A stretch of DNA of 61,792 nt, from the NCBI GenBank assembly GCA_949295505.1, contig CASFLH010000017.1, forward strand, positions 1 to 61,792, read 5' to 3'. A program made the translations under genes and the position numbers. The notes below the pieces were generated by a model. It searched no databases, was not told where the DNA came from, and was given only the letters and a program-made list of their open reading frames with translations. Below, piece by piece: positions 51,128-59,478 of this stretch. Origin of the DNA: an uncultured Spirochaetales bacterium. Lineage in GTDB: Bacteria > Spirochaetota > Spirochaetia > Sphaerochaetales > Sphaerochaetaceae. The first letter of the stretch is position 1, and the number at the start of each line of letters is the position of its first letter.

Positions 51128-51523
51128 ATGGAAAGAAGGAATACGATGCAGAAGGCACTTACCTATGAGGCTGTAATGTCGTATCCCGGGCATCCGAGCG
51201 CAGATGATGTTTATCGCGTCATCTCAGCTGAGCATAGTTCCATATCGAAAGCTACTGTCTACCGTAATCTTGCGCTTCTTTCTGAGGAAGGCAGGATAGG
51301 AAAAGTGGAATCATTCGGAAACGGAGAAGTCCACTATGATCACAGGGCAGAAAAGCATTGTCATGGATACTGTACAAAATGCGGAAGGGTTGTCGATATC
51401 GATTTATCATATGATAATGAACTTGTAGTCAAAGCCTCACCGATGGAAGATGGGTTTGCCATCACATCCCATGAGTTGATATTTGAAGGTATCTGCAAAG
51501 AATGCAGAGAGAAGGAGAATTAA
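51128..51523 (+). CDS. Fur-family regulator, PerR-like
   Basis: A 131-residue metalloregulator. The winged helix has [34 protein letters not shown]. The metal sites are [14 protein letters not shown] and CxxC pairs CTKCG and CKECR that bind structural zinc. The rubrerythrin gene starting one base after its stop supports PerR-type peroxide sensing over iron uptake control. AAGGA precedes ATG 51128. Confidence 0.88.
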   Translation: MERRNTMQKALTYEAVMSYPGHPSADDVYRVISAEHSSISKATVYRNLALLSEEGRIGKVESFGNGEVHYDHRAEKHCHGYCTKCGRVVDIDLSYDNELVVKASPMEDGFAITSHELIFEGICKECREKEN

Positions 51524-51524
51524 G

Positions 51525-52064
51525 ATGGAACTGAAAGGATCAAGGACTGAGAAGAATCTTCAGGCGGCATTTGCAGGCGAGAGCCAGGCAAGAAACAAGT
51601 ATACTTATTTTGCTTCCAAGGCAAAGAAAGAGGGCTATGAGCAGATTGCAGCTATCTTCCTTGAGACAGCAGAGAATGAGAAAGAGCATGCAAAGCTCTG
51701 GTTCAAGTATCTCGAGGGTGGTGATATCAAGTCCACAGCAGAGAATCTCAAGGCTGCTGCAGAGGGTGAGAACTATGAGTGGACAGATATGTATGCTGAG
51801 TTCGCAAAGGTAGCAGAAGAGGAAGGTTTCAAGGAAATTGCAGCAAAGTTCAGAGGTGTTGCAGCAATCGAGAAGCATCATGAGGAGAGATATCTTGCAC
51901 TTCTCAAGAATGTTGAGGAAGGACTTGTCTTCTCAAGAGATGGCGAGATGATCTGGAAGTGCAGAAACTGCGGTCATATTGTCATTGGCAAGAAGGCTCC
52001 TGGAATCTGCCCTGTCTGCAACCATCCACAGGCATATTTTGAGCTTGTTGGTCAGAATTACTGA
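51525..52064 (+). CDS. Rubrerythrin
   Basis: A 179-residue peroxide reductase of anaerobes. The N-terminal four-helix diiron domain has [28 protein letters not shown] and [11 protein letters not shown] (Glu/His ligands). The C-terminal rubredoxin-like domain has CRNCGHI and CPVCNHP binding a single iron. It reduces hydrogen peroxide using electrons passed through the rubredoxin site. AAGGAG precedes ATG 51525. It is co-transcribed with the PerR-like gene. Confidence 0.95.
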   Translation: MELKGSRTEKNLQAAFAGESQARNKYTYFASKAKKEGYEQIAAIFLETAENEKEHAKLWFKYLEGGDIKSTAENLKAAAEGENYEWTDMYAEFAKVAEEEGFKEIAAKFRGVAAIEKHHEERYLALLKNVEEGLVFSRDGEMIWKCRNCGHIVIGKKAPGICPVCNHPQAYFELVGQNY

Positions 52065-52090
52065 TTCCGTTATTCTTTTAACAAATACTG

Positions 52091-52116
52091 GGACCTGGAG
52101 AGATTCAGGTCCTTTT
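52091..52116 (+). terminator. Terminator after rubrerythrin
   Basis: GGACCTG (52091-52097) and CAGGTCC (52106-52112) pair around an 8-nt loop, followed by TTTT. Confidence 0.75.
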
Positions 52117-52206
52117 CATTGTCCCGGCAGGAGAATCAGGGCAAAAGCGCTCATCATTTGACAATATTTCTTATCTTTAGTTCTATGTATGGTTGGAGGA
52201 ATGAGT

Positions 52207-53571
52207 ATGCCATCGGACAATACCGAGAAGCTTTTTCTTGGAACCAGCCCCGGACATCTTTTTTTCAAAGCAGCAATACCTGGTGCCTTGGGTATGCTTG
52301 CGTCGTCTCTTTATTACCTGCTTGAGGGTATTCTTGTAGGCCGTGTGCTTGGTGCAGAGCCTTTTGCCGCGATTAACCTCGCAATGCCTTTTGTCATCAT
52401 AAACTTTGCGATTTCAGACATGATCGGTGTCGGATCTTCTGTTCCGATTGCCATCAAGCTTGGACGAGGGGAAAAGGAAGAGGCCAACAGCATTTTCTCA
52501 GCTGCCATAGTCATGATAGCTGTTGCTGGCGTTATAACAGGATCACTTCTTTTCATTTCCGCGCCAACACTTTTCCATCTGATGGGTGCGGATGAGCACC
52601 TGATTCCATATGCTGTTGATTATCTGAGGATGTACGCATGCTTCTCTCCTCTTACGACCATGGTTTTCGCTATGGACAACTATCTGAGAATATGCGGAAA
52701 GATCAAAGGCTCGCTCATGATGAATATCTGCATGGCTTCAGCAGGTGTTGTCTTTGAGGTTTTCTTCCTCATTATACTGAAAGGAGGCATAGCCTCTGCA
52801 GCTCTTGGCACATGCTGCGGCATGAGTTCAGCGGTCCTTGTTGTGCTGTCCATTTTCCTCAGCGGCAGAATGAATCTCAGGTTCAGGAAGCCGCAGTTCC
52901 ATCTTTCTCTCATCAAAACCATTGTCTCATGTGGTTTGCCGACGTTTCTTTCCAATGTCTCTGGCAGGATAATATCCATCATCATGAATGTTCTCCTGCT
53001 TTCACTTGGAGGTGCGTCTGCAGTCAGTGTCTATGGTATCATCATGTCTGCCGACGGCGTCGTTATGCCTCTTCTCTATGGCACGTGCGATTCACTGCAG
53101 CCTTCTGTAGGATACAATTGGGGTGCAAGGAGATATGACAGGGTGGGGAAGATCGAGAGATACTGCTTCTCTACAGGAGCTATCATCTCTCTGCTTTTCG
53201 GATTGTTCCTGTTCTTCTTCCCAGACTTTGCAGTAAGCCTTTTTATTGAGGATAATAGTACGGGAATACACACGCTCGGCATAACAGCACTCAAGATCTC
53301 TGCCTTTGCTTTCATCTTCAGATGGATCGCTGTATGCACACAGTGTTTTATGTCTGCAATAGAGAAACCGTTCTACGCGGCATCTATTTCAGTATCCGCA
53401 GCCTTTGTTTTCCCTTTGATTCTCATTATTGCCCTGCATCCGATCGGACTTAATGGCATATGGATGAATCTCCCAGGGACGGCATTTCTGACAGCTATGC
53501 TTGCCCTGTTCATCCTCACTAGATACAGAGTGATTCTTGATAAAGAGAAAAAGCTCAGATCAGCTGATTGA
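52207..53571 (+). CDS. MATE-family efflux transporter
   Basis: A 454-residue inner-membrane drug/cation antiporter with about 12 hydrophobic segments. The N-terminal block FFKAAIPGALGMLASSLYYLLEGILVGRVLG and central PTFLSNVSGRIISIIMN fit the MATE family. Start ATG 52207 gives GGAGG at 7-nt spacing; two upstream in-frame ATGs overlap or abut that site. Its 3' end overlaps the opposite PfkB gene by 17 bp. Confidence 0.9.
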   Translation: MPSDNTEKLFLGTSPGHLFFKAAIPGALGMLASSLYYLLEGILVGRVLGAEPFAAINLAMPFVIINFAISDMIGVGSSVPIAIKLGRGEKEEANSIFSAAIVMIAVAGVITGSLLFISAPTLFHLMGADEHLIPYAVDYLRMYACFSPLTTMVFAMDNYLRICGKIKGSLMMNICMASAGVVFEVFFLIILKGGIASAALGTCCGMSSAVLVVLSIFLSGRMNLRFRKPQFHLSLIKTIVSCGLPTFLSNVSGRIISIIMNVLLLSLGGASAVSVYGIIMSADGVVMPLLYGTCDSLQPSVGYNWGARRYDRVGKIERYCFSTGAIISLLFGLFLFFFPDFAVSLFIEDNSTGIHTLGITALKISAFAFIFRWIAVCTQCFMSAIEKPFYAASISVSAAFVFPLILIIALHPIGLNGIWMNLPGTAFLTAMLALFILTRYRVILDKEKKLRSAD

Positions 53572-54541
53572 TTTTCCTTTTGATTTCTTCCATGCGCTCA
53601 GATGGAAACTGTGCTCCCATCTGGGCAACGATCTCCCCTGCAAGGAATGATGCAATCCTTCCTGATACAGCAGAAGAGAAGCCTTTTACGTAGCCATAAA
53701 GGAAACCTGCGGCATATGTGTCTCCCGCTCCTGTCGTATCGATGGGTTTTGTTGAACCATATAGCGGAATCTCAGTCATCTGACCATGATCAGAGATATA
53801 TGATCCGTTCTTTCCGTTTTTCACGACAGCTATGCTGCATAGCTTTCCCATTGAGCGGCAGCATTCATATGCATCATAATTATTGAAAAGGAATCTTGCT
53901 TCCTCACTGTTGGCGAATACTATATCGCAATAGTTGCTGACCAGATCCAGAAAATCCTGTCTGTAACGTCCGACAGCGAATGGATCTGCAAGATCAAATG
54001 CAACCTTGACATCGTTTTCCTTTGCGATTTCCAGTGCTTTGCGAACCGCGCTTTTCTGGGCTTCGGTGTCCCACATATATCCTGTGAAATAGAAAAGCTC
54101 CGCTTCGGAAGCACTTCTTGCATTCACTTTTCCCGCATCATATAAGCGGTTTGCACCGAGAAAAGTATTCATTGTCCTTTCTCTGTCCTGCGTTAGGAGG
54201 ATAATCGATGTTCCTGTGGCTGCCGGAAATGATACCGTCTCATCCTTGACGCTGTTTTCCCTGAGCCTCCTGCGGTACATTTCCCCATATTCATCATCTC
54301 CGACTCCGCCAGCCAGCGTGGTCTCGATTCCGAGCATCCGCAGTGTCACCATTGTATTTGGACATGATCCGCCGCATGAGATTGTCTTGTTTCTCTCCCT
54401 CATCCGTTCCAGTATTTCTGAACGTTTGCCTTCATCAATCAGGAGCATTGTCCCTTTATGCAGAGACAGTTCCTCTATATCGCTTTCATCCGCGTAACAG
54501 AGAAAATCAATGAGCGGATTGCCGATTCCATAGACAGCCAT
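53555..54541 (-). CDS. PfkB-family carbohydrate/adenosine kinase-like protein
   Basis: A 328-residue ribokinase-family enzyme. GGSCPNTMVTLRMLG and GGVGDDEYGEMYRR form the N-terminal half, and KPIDTTGAGDTYAAGFLYG is the catalytic signature with the Asp base. Overall it looks most like the adenosine kinase branch. The substrate is not certain. Start ATG 54541: TATACT ends 6 nt upstream, no ribosome binding site, and the longer frame to 54592 runs into DnaA boxes. Confidence 0.85.
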   Translation of the reverse strand: MAVYGIGNPLIDFLCYADESDIEELSLHKGTMLLIDEGKRSEILERMRERNKTISCGGSCPNTMVTLRMLGIETTLAGGVGDDEYGEMYRRRLRENSVKDETVSFPAATGTSIILLTQDRERTMNTFLGANRLYDAGKVNARSASEAELFYFTGYMWDTEAQKSAVRKALEIAKENDVKVAFDLADPFAVGRYRQDFLDLVSNYCDIVFANSEEARFLFNNYDAYECCRSMGKLCSIAVVKNGKNGSYISDHGQMTEIPLYGSTKPIDTTGAGDTYAAGFLYGYVKGFSSAVSGRIASFLAGEIVAQMGAQFPSERMEEIKRKINQLI

Positions 54542-54547
54542 GGCAAT

Positions 54548-54553
54548 AGTATA
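54548..54553 (-). promoter_or_regulatory. -10 of leaderless PfkB-family gene
   Basis: TATACT on the minus strand ends 6 nt before ATG 54541. The nearest DnaA boxes are only 32 bp upstream. Confidence 0.5.
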
Positions 54554-54584
54554 AGGATATTGGAGGCGTGGCGCTATATATAGT

Positions 54585-54856
54585 TTTTCCACAGGTTTTC
54601 CACAGGTCAGTGGAATTGATGTGGAAAAGGTGGAAAAAGTCTTCTATAGGGGTTTAGATTAACACTATCAAATAAAGTGTAATATATAACATATTTATTT
54701 ATATTGAAATGATTTAATTAATATTGAAAACTCGTCAATAACATGGGATTTATATAAATTCAATGCAGAATTAATTGCGTTGAAATGACTGTGGAAAACC
54801 ATTTTCCCCCAGAGTTTTCCACAGGTTTTCCACAGTTATGAATTCAGTTATCCACA
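54585..54856. other. Second DnaA-box cluster flanking an AT-rich core
   Basis: Eight boxes in about 270 bp. TTTTCCACA occurs at 54585, 54596, 54815 and 54826; complements TGTGGAAAA at 54620 and 54790; near match GGTGGAAAA at 54629; and perfect TTATCCACA at 54848. Two tandem pairs (11-bp pitch, identical) stand 230 bp apart around an AT-rich block (54650-54780). The array fills the gap between the PfkB gene and the AAA+ gene, which holds no coding frame. Confidence 0.75.
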
Positions 54857-54921
54857 CGCTGATAATTAATAATGACAACAGGAATTAACAATAAGGTAAT
54901 ACTGTAGGCGCTTTGCATGGG

Positions 54922-55947
54922 CTAGTGTCTTATCCCTTGCAGATATAGTTCTGCTTCCTTGAAAAGCTCCCTCACATTACCGGGAAAACTGTGCATGAAA
55001 TATGACATGTCAGGGATGTGCCTGATTTCTTCATGCTTGTTCCGTCTAAAGACCTCAAGCAGTTCGGGAATATCTTCAGGATGCTCGTCAAGACTTGGCA
55101 TTCTGATTTCCATGCCGGAGATCCGGTAGTAGAAATCCTTTCTGATCCTTTTCTCAGCAAGCAGTGAGGCAAGAGGCATGTTGGATGCTGTTATAAGGCG
55201 GAAAGAGGTCTTCATGATCAAGTCGGAGCCAAGTTTCCTGTATTCTCCTGAATCAAGCACGCGAAGCAGCTTTATCTGGATATTCAGAGGAAGGTCCTGT
55301 ATTTCATCTAGGAAAAGCGTTGATCCATTTGCCTCAGCAAGAAGACCTTCTCTGTTGTCATAGGCACCAGAGAATGCACCTTTGATATGTCCGAAGAGCT
55401 CACTGTCAGCAATATCCGTGGCAAGACAGCCACAGCTTTCCATCACTAATCTGCTGTCACCTTGCGAAAGAGTGTGAATAAGCTTTGCTGCAAGAGTTTT
55501 TCCGGTTCCTGTTTCTCCGACAATGTGAACAGGAAGGGTGGATTTTATAGCCATATGCAGCTGCTTTCTTGTCATTCTCATTATCTCAGAGCTTCCAGCC
55601 AGGGAATGCTGCAGTGAGTATGATATCTGATCCGAGTCTGCCATTTTCCTGATGATGATTGAGAGTTCTTCGTCTGTGCACCCTTTTCTGACAGGTATTG
55701 TCATTCCATCGGAGCTTCCAGGTATTGTATCATCTTCATGGAAAAGGATTATCCGTATTTCTCTTCCGAATCTCTCCATGAGAGACGGTTTTGCTGCTGA
55801 GGCATCCATTAGGATTACGTCATTCTTATCTATTCTTATCAGCGAAAGGCGTTGCGGTGACGGACAGGACACCGTCTCGTAATCCTGCAGCAAAGGAAGG
55901 ATTCTCTCCGACAGAATCCTTCCAAGTGAATATAAAATGAATTTCAA
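54922..55947 (-). CDS. Sigma-54-interaction AAA+ domain protein without visible DNA-binding domain
   Basis: A 341-residue protein with an N-terminal receiver-like or unique region (residues 1-125) and a sigma-54 activator AAA+ core: Walker A GETGTGKTLAAKLIH, ELFGHIKGAFSGAYDNREG (GAFTGA loop altered to GAFSGA), Walker B TLFLDEIQDLP, and RKDFYYRISGMEIRMPSLDEHPEDIPEL. It ends soon after FPGNVRELFKEAELYL, so the usual Fis-type helix-turn-helix is missing. TTG 55947 after AAAGGGGGA is the preferred start. It may act from solution or no longer activate sigma-54. Confidence 0.83.
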   Translation of the reverse strand: MKFILYSLGRILSERILPLLQDYETVSCPSPQRLSLIRIDKNDVILMDASAAKPSLMERFGREIRIILFHEDDTIPGSSDGMTIPVRKGCTDEELSIIIRKMADSDQISYSLQHSLAGSSEIMRMTRKQLHMAIKSTLPVHIVGETGTGKTLAAKLIHTLSQGDSRLVMESCGCLATDIADSELFGHIKGAFSGAYDNREGLLAEANGSTLFLDEIQDLPLNIQIKLLRVLDSGEYRKLGSDLIMKTSFRLITASNMPLASLLAEKRIRKDFYYRISGMEIRMPSLDEHPEDIPELLEVFRRNKHEEIRHIPDMSYFMHSFPGNVRELFKEAELYLQGIRH

Positions 55948-56170
55948 AATATCCCCCTTTTCCTTTACGATGGCTGATAATCCGATAATTATCAAAATAA
56001 AATGGCTGTTTATGAATCAAATGTTACATGTGTGTTGAAGAATTTAATGGCAGGCCTTTGCGGTATATATCACAATTCCTTATTATCAATACAGATAGTC
56101 TGCGATAGTGTGATAAAGGTATCAGAGAGGGGAAAAAAGATTTTCCAGAAGATGTCTGTTTTTCTGATAC

Positions 56171-56908
56171 TCAGTTCTGCATTATGGCCTGGATTGCCGC
56201 TGCTGTATATATCGCGGCTGTTTCCGCGCGCAGGATGTTCGTTGCCAGAAGCACGGGGATGAGGCCTTTTTCCACCGCTTCATCGCACTCTTTGTCTGAG
56301 AAGCCTCCTTCTGGTCCTATCATGAATGAGACAGGTGTGTCCGGTGTGATTCCCTGAAGAACAGCTGAAAGCTTTTCCGTTCCCACGATTGTGCTCTGAT
56401 GCAGGATGATCGATCTGCCTTCTGCCTTGGCGAGAGCTTCCTGAAAACTGACTGGTCCTATCAGTTCCGGCTCTCTGCTGCCGGACTGCTGTACAGCTTC
56501 CCTGATTATCGATACCAGTCTCTCCCTCTGATGCCCTGATAACGGAGTCTGCACGAATTCCGTCTCCATGAGGATTATCTTCCTGACCCCCATCTCAGTC
56601 AGCGCTCTTACCTCCATTTCATTCTTCTTGCCCTTAAGCACGGAAATGAAGGCGTTGAGAGGGGTGAAAGGTCCCTGATAGGAAGAAAGATTATCAAGGA
56701 GAGTTTCCTCCGGTTCTGCTGTCTCCTCGAGCGTTATCGTATTCTCATCGAAAAGAAACGCCTTGTAGTAATGTTCCTGGCTGTCCTTGGCTGTGAAGAC
56801 ATCATTTACGCTGAGGCGGAGGACGCGGAAAAGATAATTTCTCTCTTTCTGGGAAAGGGGATAGATCCCGGTTCCGGTATAATCTTTCCGCAGCAGGAAG
56901 ACTCTCAT
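56171..56908 (-). CDS. rsmE: 16S rRNA (uracil-1498-N3)-methyltransferase RsmE
   Basis: A 245-residue SPOUT methyltransferase. The N-terminal PUA-like part is RVLRLSVNDVFTA and the catalytic knot is FMIGPEGGFSDKECD...LLATNILRAETAAIYTAAAIQ. It methylates 16S rRNA in the 30S subunit. It starts 4 nt inside the S41 protease stop (ATGA overlap). No terminator follows. Confidence 0.95.
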   Translation of the reverse strand: MRVFLLRKDYTGTGIYPLSQKERNYLFRVLRLSVNDVFTAKDSQEHYYKAFLFDENTITLEETAEPEETLLDNLSSYQGPFTPLNAFISVLKGKKNEMEVRALTEMGVRKIILMETEFVQTPLSGHQRERLVSIIREAVQQSGSREPELIGPVSFQEALAKAEGRSIILHQSTIVGTEKLSAVLQGITPDTPVSFMIGPEGGFSDKECDEAVEKGLIPVLLATNILRAETAAIYTAAAIQAIMQN

Positions 56909-58332
56909 TCGCCTAATACCTCCAGAGCCTTTGTGATGTATTCATCAAACCAGACATCTGCAACAGGACGTTCTTCATAATCCATTGAATAGATATATTC
57001 ATTGCGGACAAGAAGGATCAGTATGTCTTCCGGCACTCCGCTGTCTTTGTGCTCTTCTGCGAAAGCCTCGATATTCTCCCTTGTATAGTCAGGATGCTCT
57101 GCAATGTATGCAGAACAGTGGTCTTCCTGCATGAAGGCTGCGAAAGCTTCCATTTCCTCATCTGTGTATTCCGGATCATCTACAAGGATGCCAGGGGTGA
57201 TTCCGACTTCGTGTATATCCTTGCCGGACGGTGTGTAGAAATGGCCTGTGGTTATCTGCACATATCCTTCTCGGAAAGGACGGATTTCCTGCGATATGCC
57301 TTTGCCGAAAGTCTGGCTTCCGAGCACGGTGGCTCTTCCGTTATCCATCAGGGCACCTGTGAGGATTTCACTTGATGAAGCTGTTCCGCCGTTCACGATC
57401 AGAAGAAGAGGCATATCCTCTGGAACAAGAACCTGGCTTCCGGCATATGCTATGTCTTCCGACCGCCCGGAACCAGGCTTGTACTTCGTTTTCAGCATTA
57501 TGCCTTCAGAGAGAAACATGTCGGCAGTCTCAAGTGCGCTCTGGACGGTTCCTCCGCCATTGTTGCGAAGGTCAATGATGAGCTTTTCGGCTCCTTGGTC
57601 AATGAGGGAGTTTATATCTGCGGCGACAGATGATCCCGTTGTGAGAGAGAATGTGTAGATCGCGATATACCCGATATCATCAGTCAGCATCCCGGAAGCT
57701 GTAGATGGTGTGGTTACCACTTCTGGCGTAAGCGTTATGTCAAAAACGGCAGTTCCCCGATGCACTGTAAGGGTTATATCCTCACCGGGATGGCCTTTCA
57801 TCATTTTCGATGCTTCGGTTGCCGTAAGCGGAGAAACATCCTCGCCGTTTATGGCACTGATCATGTCCCTTGGCCTCAATCCGGCTCTGTCTGCAGGTCC
57901 TCCCGGGAAAGGGGAGGCGATGATCACCATATAGCTTTCCGGATCAGAGGAATCTGCATATGCAGGGTTCATCTTTGTCAGATACGTCCCGATACCGACA
58001 TATTCACCTTTGCTTTCCTCTGCGAAATCCGCAGCGATATCAGGGGGAATGTAATATGAATACTGATCGCCCAGAGAATCAATCATCGCTCCTATCAGCT
58101 CCGTCTCCATTGCGTCCGTATCGATATCATAGAGGAAATTCGTGCTCAGATAAGCGTAGAGATTGCCAAGCGAATAGAGTATCTGTGAAATGCTCCTTGA
58201 GCTCTCTGTCGCCTCCGCAGCTTCAAGATGCGAGGGCTGTACCGTCATTACGGGTGTATATTCTGGCGTTGCCCCGGCAGAGAGGCCGGTCAGCGTACAT
58301 AACATAGCAATAACCGCAGCAGCTTTCTTCAT
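56905..58332 (-). CDS. C-terminal processing peptidase (S41, PDZ)
   Basis: A 475-residue exported protease. The signal peptide is KKAAAVIAMLCTLTGLSAGA. A PDZ domain (about 130-215) has FPGGPADRAGLRPRDMISAINGE. The S41 catalytic part has LIIDLRNNGGG, GGTASSSEILTGAL (nucleophile Ser) and GSQTFGKGI (Lys). CtpA-type enzymes trim envelope proteins. TGATATATT ends 6 nt before ATG 58332, so the message is probably leaderless. Confidence 0.93.
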   Translation of the reverse strand: MKKAAAVIAMLCTLTGLSAGATPEYTPVMTVQPSHLEAAEATESSRSISQILYSLGNLYAYLSTNFLYDIDTDAMETELIGAMIDSLGDQYSYYIPPDIAADFAEESKGEYVGIGTYLTKMNPAYADSSDPESYMVIIASPFPGGPADRAGLRPRDMISAINGEDVSPLTATEASKMMKGHPGEDITLTVHRGTAVFDITLTPEVVTTPSTASGMLTDDIGYIAIYTFSLTTGSSVAADINSLIDQGAEKLIIDLRNNGGGTVQSALETADMFLSEGIMLKTKYKPGSGRSEDIAYAGSQVLVPEDMPLLLIVNGGTASSSEILTGALMDNGRATVLGSQTFGKGISQEIRPFREGYVQITTGHFYTPSGKDIHEVGITPGILVDDPEYTDEEMEAFAAFMQEDHCSAYIAEHPDYTRENIEAFAEEHKDSGVPEDILILLVRNEYIYSMDYEERPVADVWFDEYITKALEVLGE

Positions 58333-58338
58333 AACAGC

Positions 58339-58347
58339 AATATATCA
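58339..58347 (-). promoter_or_regulatory. Extended -10 of the leaderless S41 protease gene
   Basis: TGATATATT on the minus strand ends 6 nt before ATG 58332. Confidence 0.5.
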
Positions 58348-58431
58348 CCAAAGACATGAGTATTGCATCCAGCATCTTCCTGGGAAAGAAATTTCATATG
58401 CTCCTGTTTACATTGCTGGAACCTCTCAGTC

Positions 58432-58460
58432 TTGCCTGTGAAAGCCGTCAGGCGTACACT
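58432..58460 (+). promoter_or_regulatory. Promoter of lgt (leaderless)
   Basis: TTGCCT (58432-58437), a 17-bp spacer and TACACT (58455-58460) end 7 nt before ATG 58468. Confidence 0.5.
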
Positions 58461-58467
58461 TATCACT

Positions 58468-59478
58468 ATGCTTGCGCAGTTTATAGAATTTCCGCAGTGG
58501 ATAAGTCCTTATGTGATAAGCGGCCTCCCTATCAGATGGTATGCTGTCATGTATCTTGTCGCTTTCGCGATTGCCTATGCGCTTTTCCGCTATCAGTGCA
58601 GAAATGATGGATATCTGAGGATGAATAGCGATGAGAGCCAGACATTCTTCTTCTATGGAATACTTTTCCTGCTGCTCTTTGCGCGTCTGTTCTCCGTGCT
58701 TTTCTATAGTGATGGCCTTTATTACATCACGCATCCTTGGATGATATTCTGGCCTTTCCGCAATGGCCATTTCGTTGGATTGCCTGGCATGAGCTATCAT
58801 GGGGGAGTCGTCGGAGCGCTCGTCGGGGGAATCATATACTGCCATTTCTATAAGCAGAAGCTGATGCGGATAACAGACACTGTCGTTGCCGGCATTCCAT
58901 TAGGCTATACTTTTGGCCGCCTTGGGAACTTCATAAACGCAGAGCTGTATGGCCGTGTCACAACCGTGCCATGGGGCATGGTGTTCCCTACAGCTCCCGG
59001 ATTCTCATCAAACGAGGAATGGGTAAGGGAAGTTGCCGACAAGATGGGGATTGATTATGTGCTTGGGGATATCATCAATCTGCCGCGGCATCCGTCGCAG
59101 CTGTATGAAGCTCTTTTTGAAGGTATTGTTCTTTTCCTGATACTCTGGTTCATCATCAGGCCCTGGAAGCTGAGGAAGAAGCTGCCTGATGGCACGGTCT
59201 TTGCTTTCTATCTCATGGGTTATGGATTCTTCCGATTTGTAATCGAATACTGCAGACAGCCGGATGAGGGCATAGGATATGTCATTGCTCTTGGCAAGGA
59301 AAGTGATAATATCGCCCTTTTCCAGTCATTCCTGAATATTTCAAAAGGACAGATCTTCTGTCTTATCATGATAGCAGCGGGCGCTGCTCTTCTTGCAGTT
59401 CTTCTTTGGAGGTACAGACATGGATATAGAGAGGAGGCTGACAAGCCTCAGAAAAGAGCTAAGGGAAAGAAGCATTGA
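58468..59478 (+). CDS. lgt: Prolipoprotein diacylglyceryl transferase
   Basis: A 336-residue inner-membrane enzyme that adds diacylglycerol to lipoprotein Cys residues. The signature GYTFGRLGNFINAELYGR (near residue 150) and SYHGGVVGALVGG (catalytic His) are intact, with about seven helices. The C-terminus ends in a Lys/Arg-rich tail. The long frame upstream from 58363 is not homologous, and ATG 58468 follows a -10 by 7 nt. It should serve the lipoproteins in this window. Confidence 0.96.
   Translation: MLAQFIEFPQWISPYVISGLPIRWYAVMYLVAFAIAYALFRYQCRNDGYLRMNSDESQTFFFYGILFLLLFARLFSVLFYSDGLYYITHPWMIFWPFRNGHFVGLPGMSYHGGVVGALVGGIIYCHFYKQKLMRITDTVVAGIPLGYTFGRLGNFINAELYGRVTTVPWGMVFPTAPGFSSNEEWVREVADKMGIDYVLGDIINLPRHPSQLYEALFEGIVLFLILWFIIRPWKLRKKLPDGTVFAFYLMGYGFFRFVIEYCRQPDEGIGYVIALGKESDNIALFQSFLNISKGQIFCLIMIAAGAALLAVLLWRYRHGYREEADKPQKRAKGKKH

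Noticed and set aside
56049-56062. Sigma-54 promoter-like TGGCA...TTGC on the plus strand
   Set aside because: The GG-GC spacing is one base short and no plus-strand gene lies downstream.
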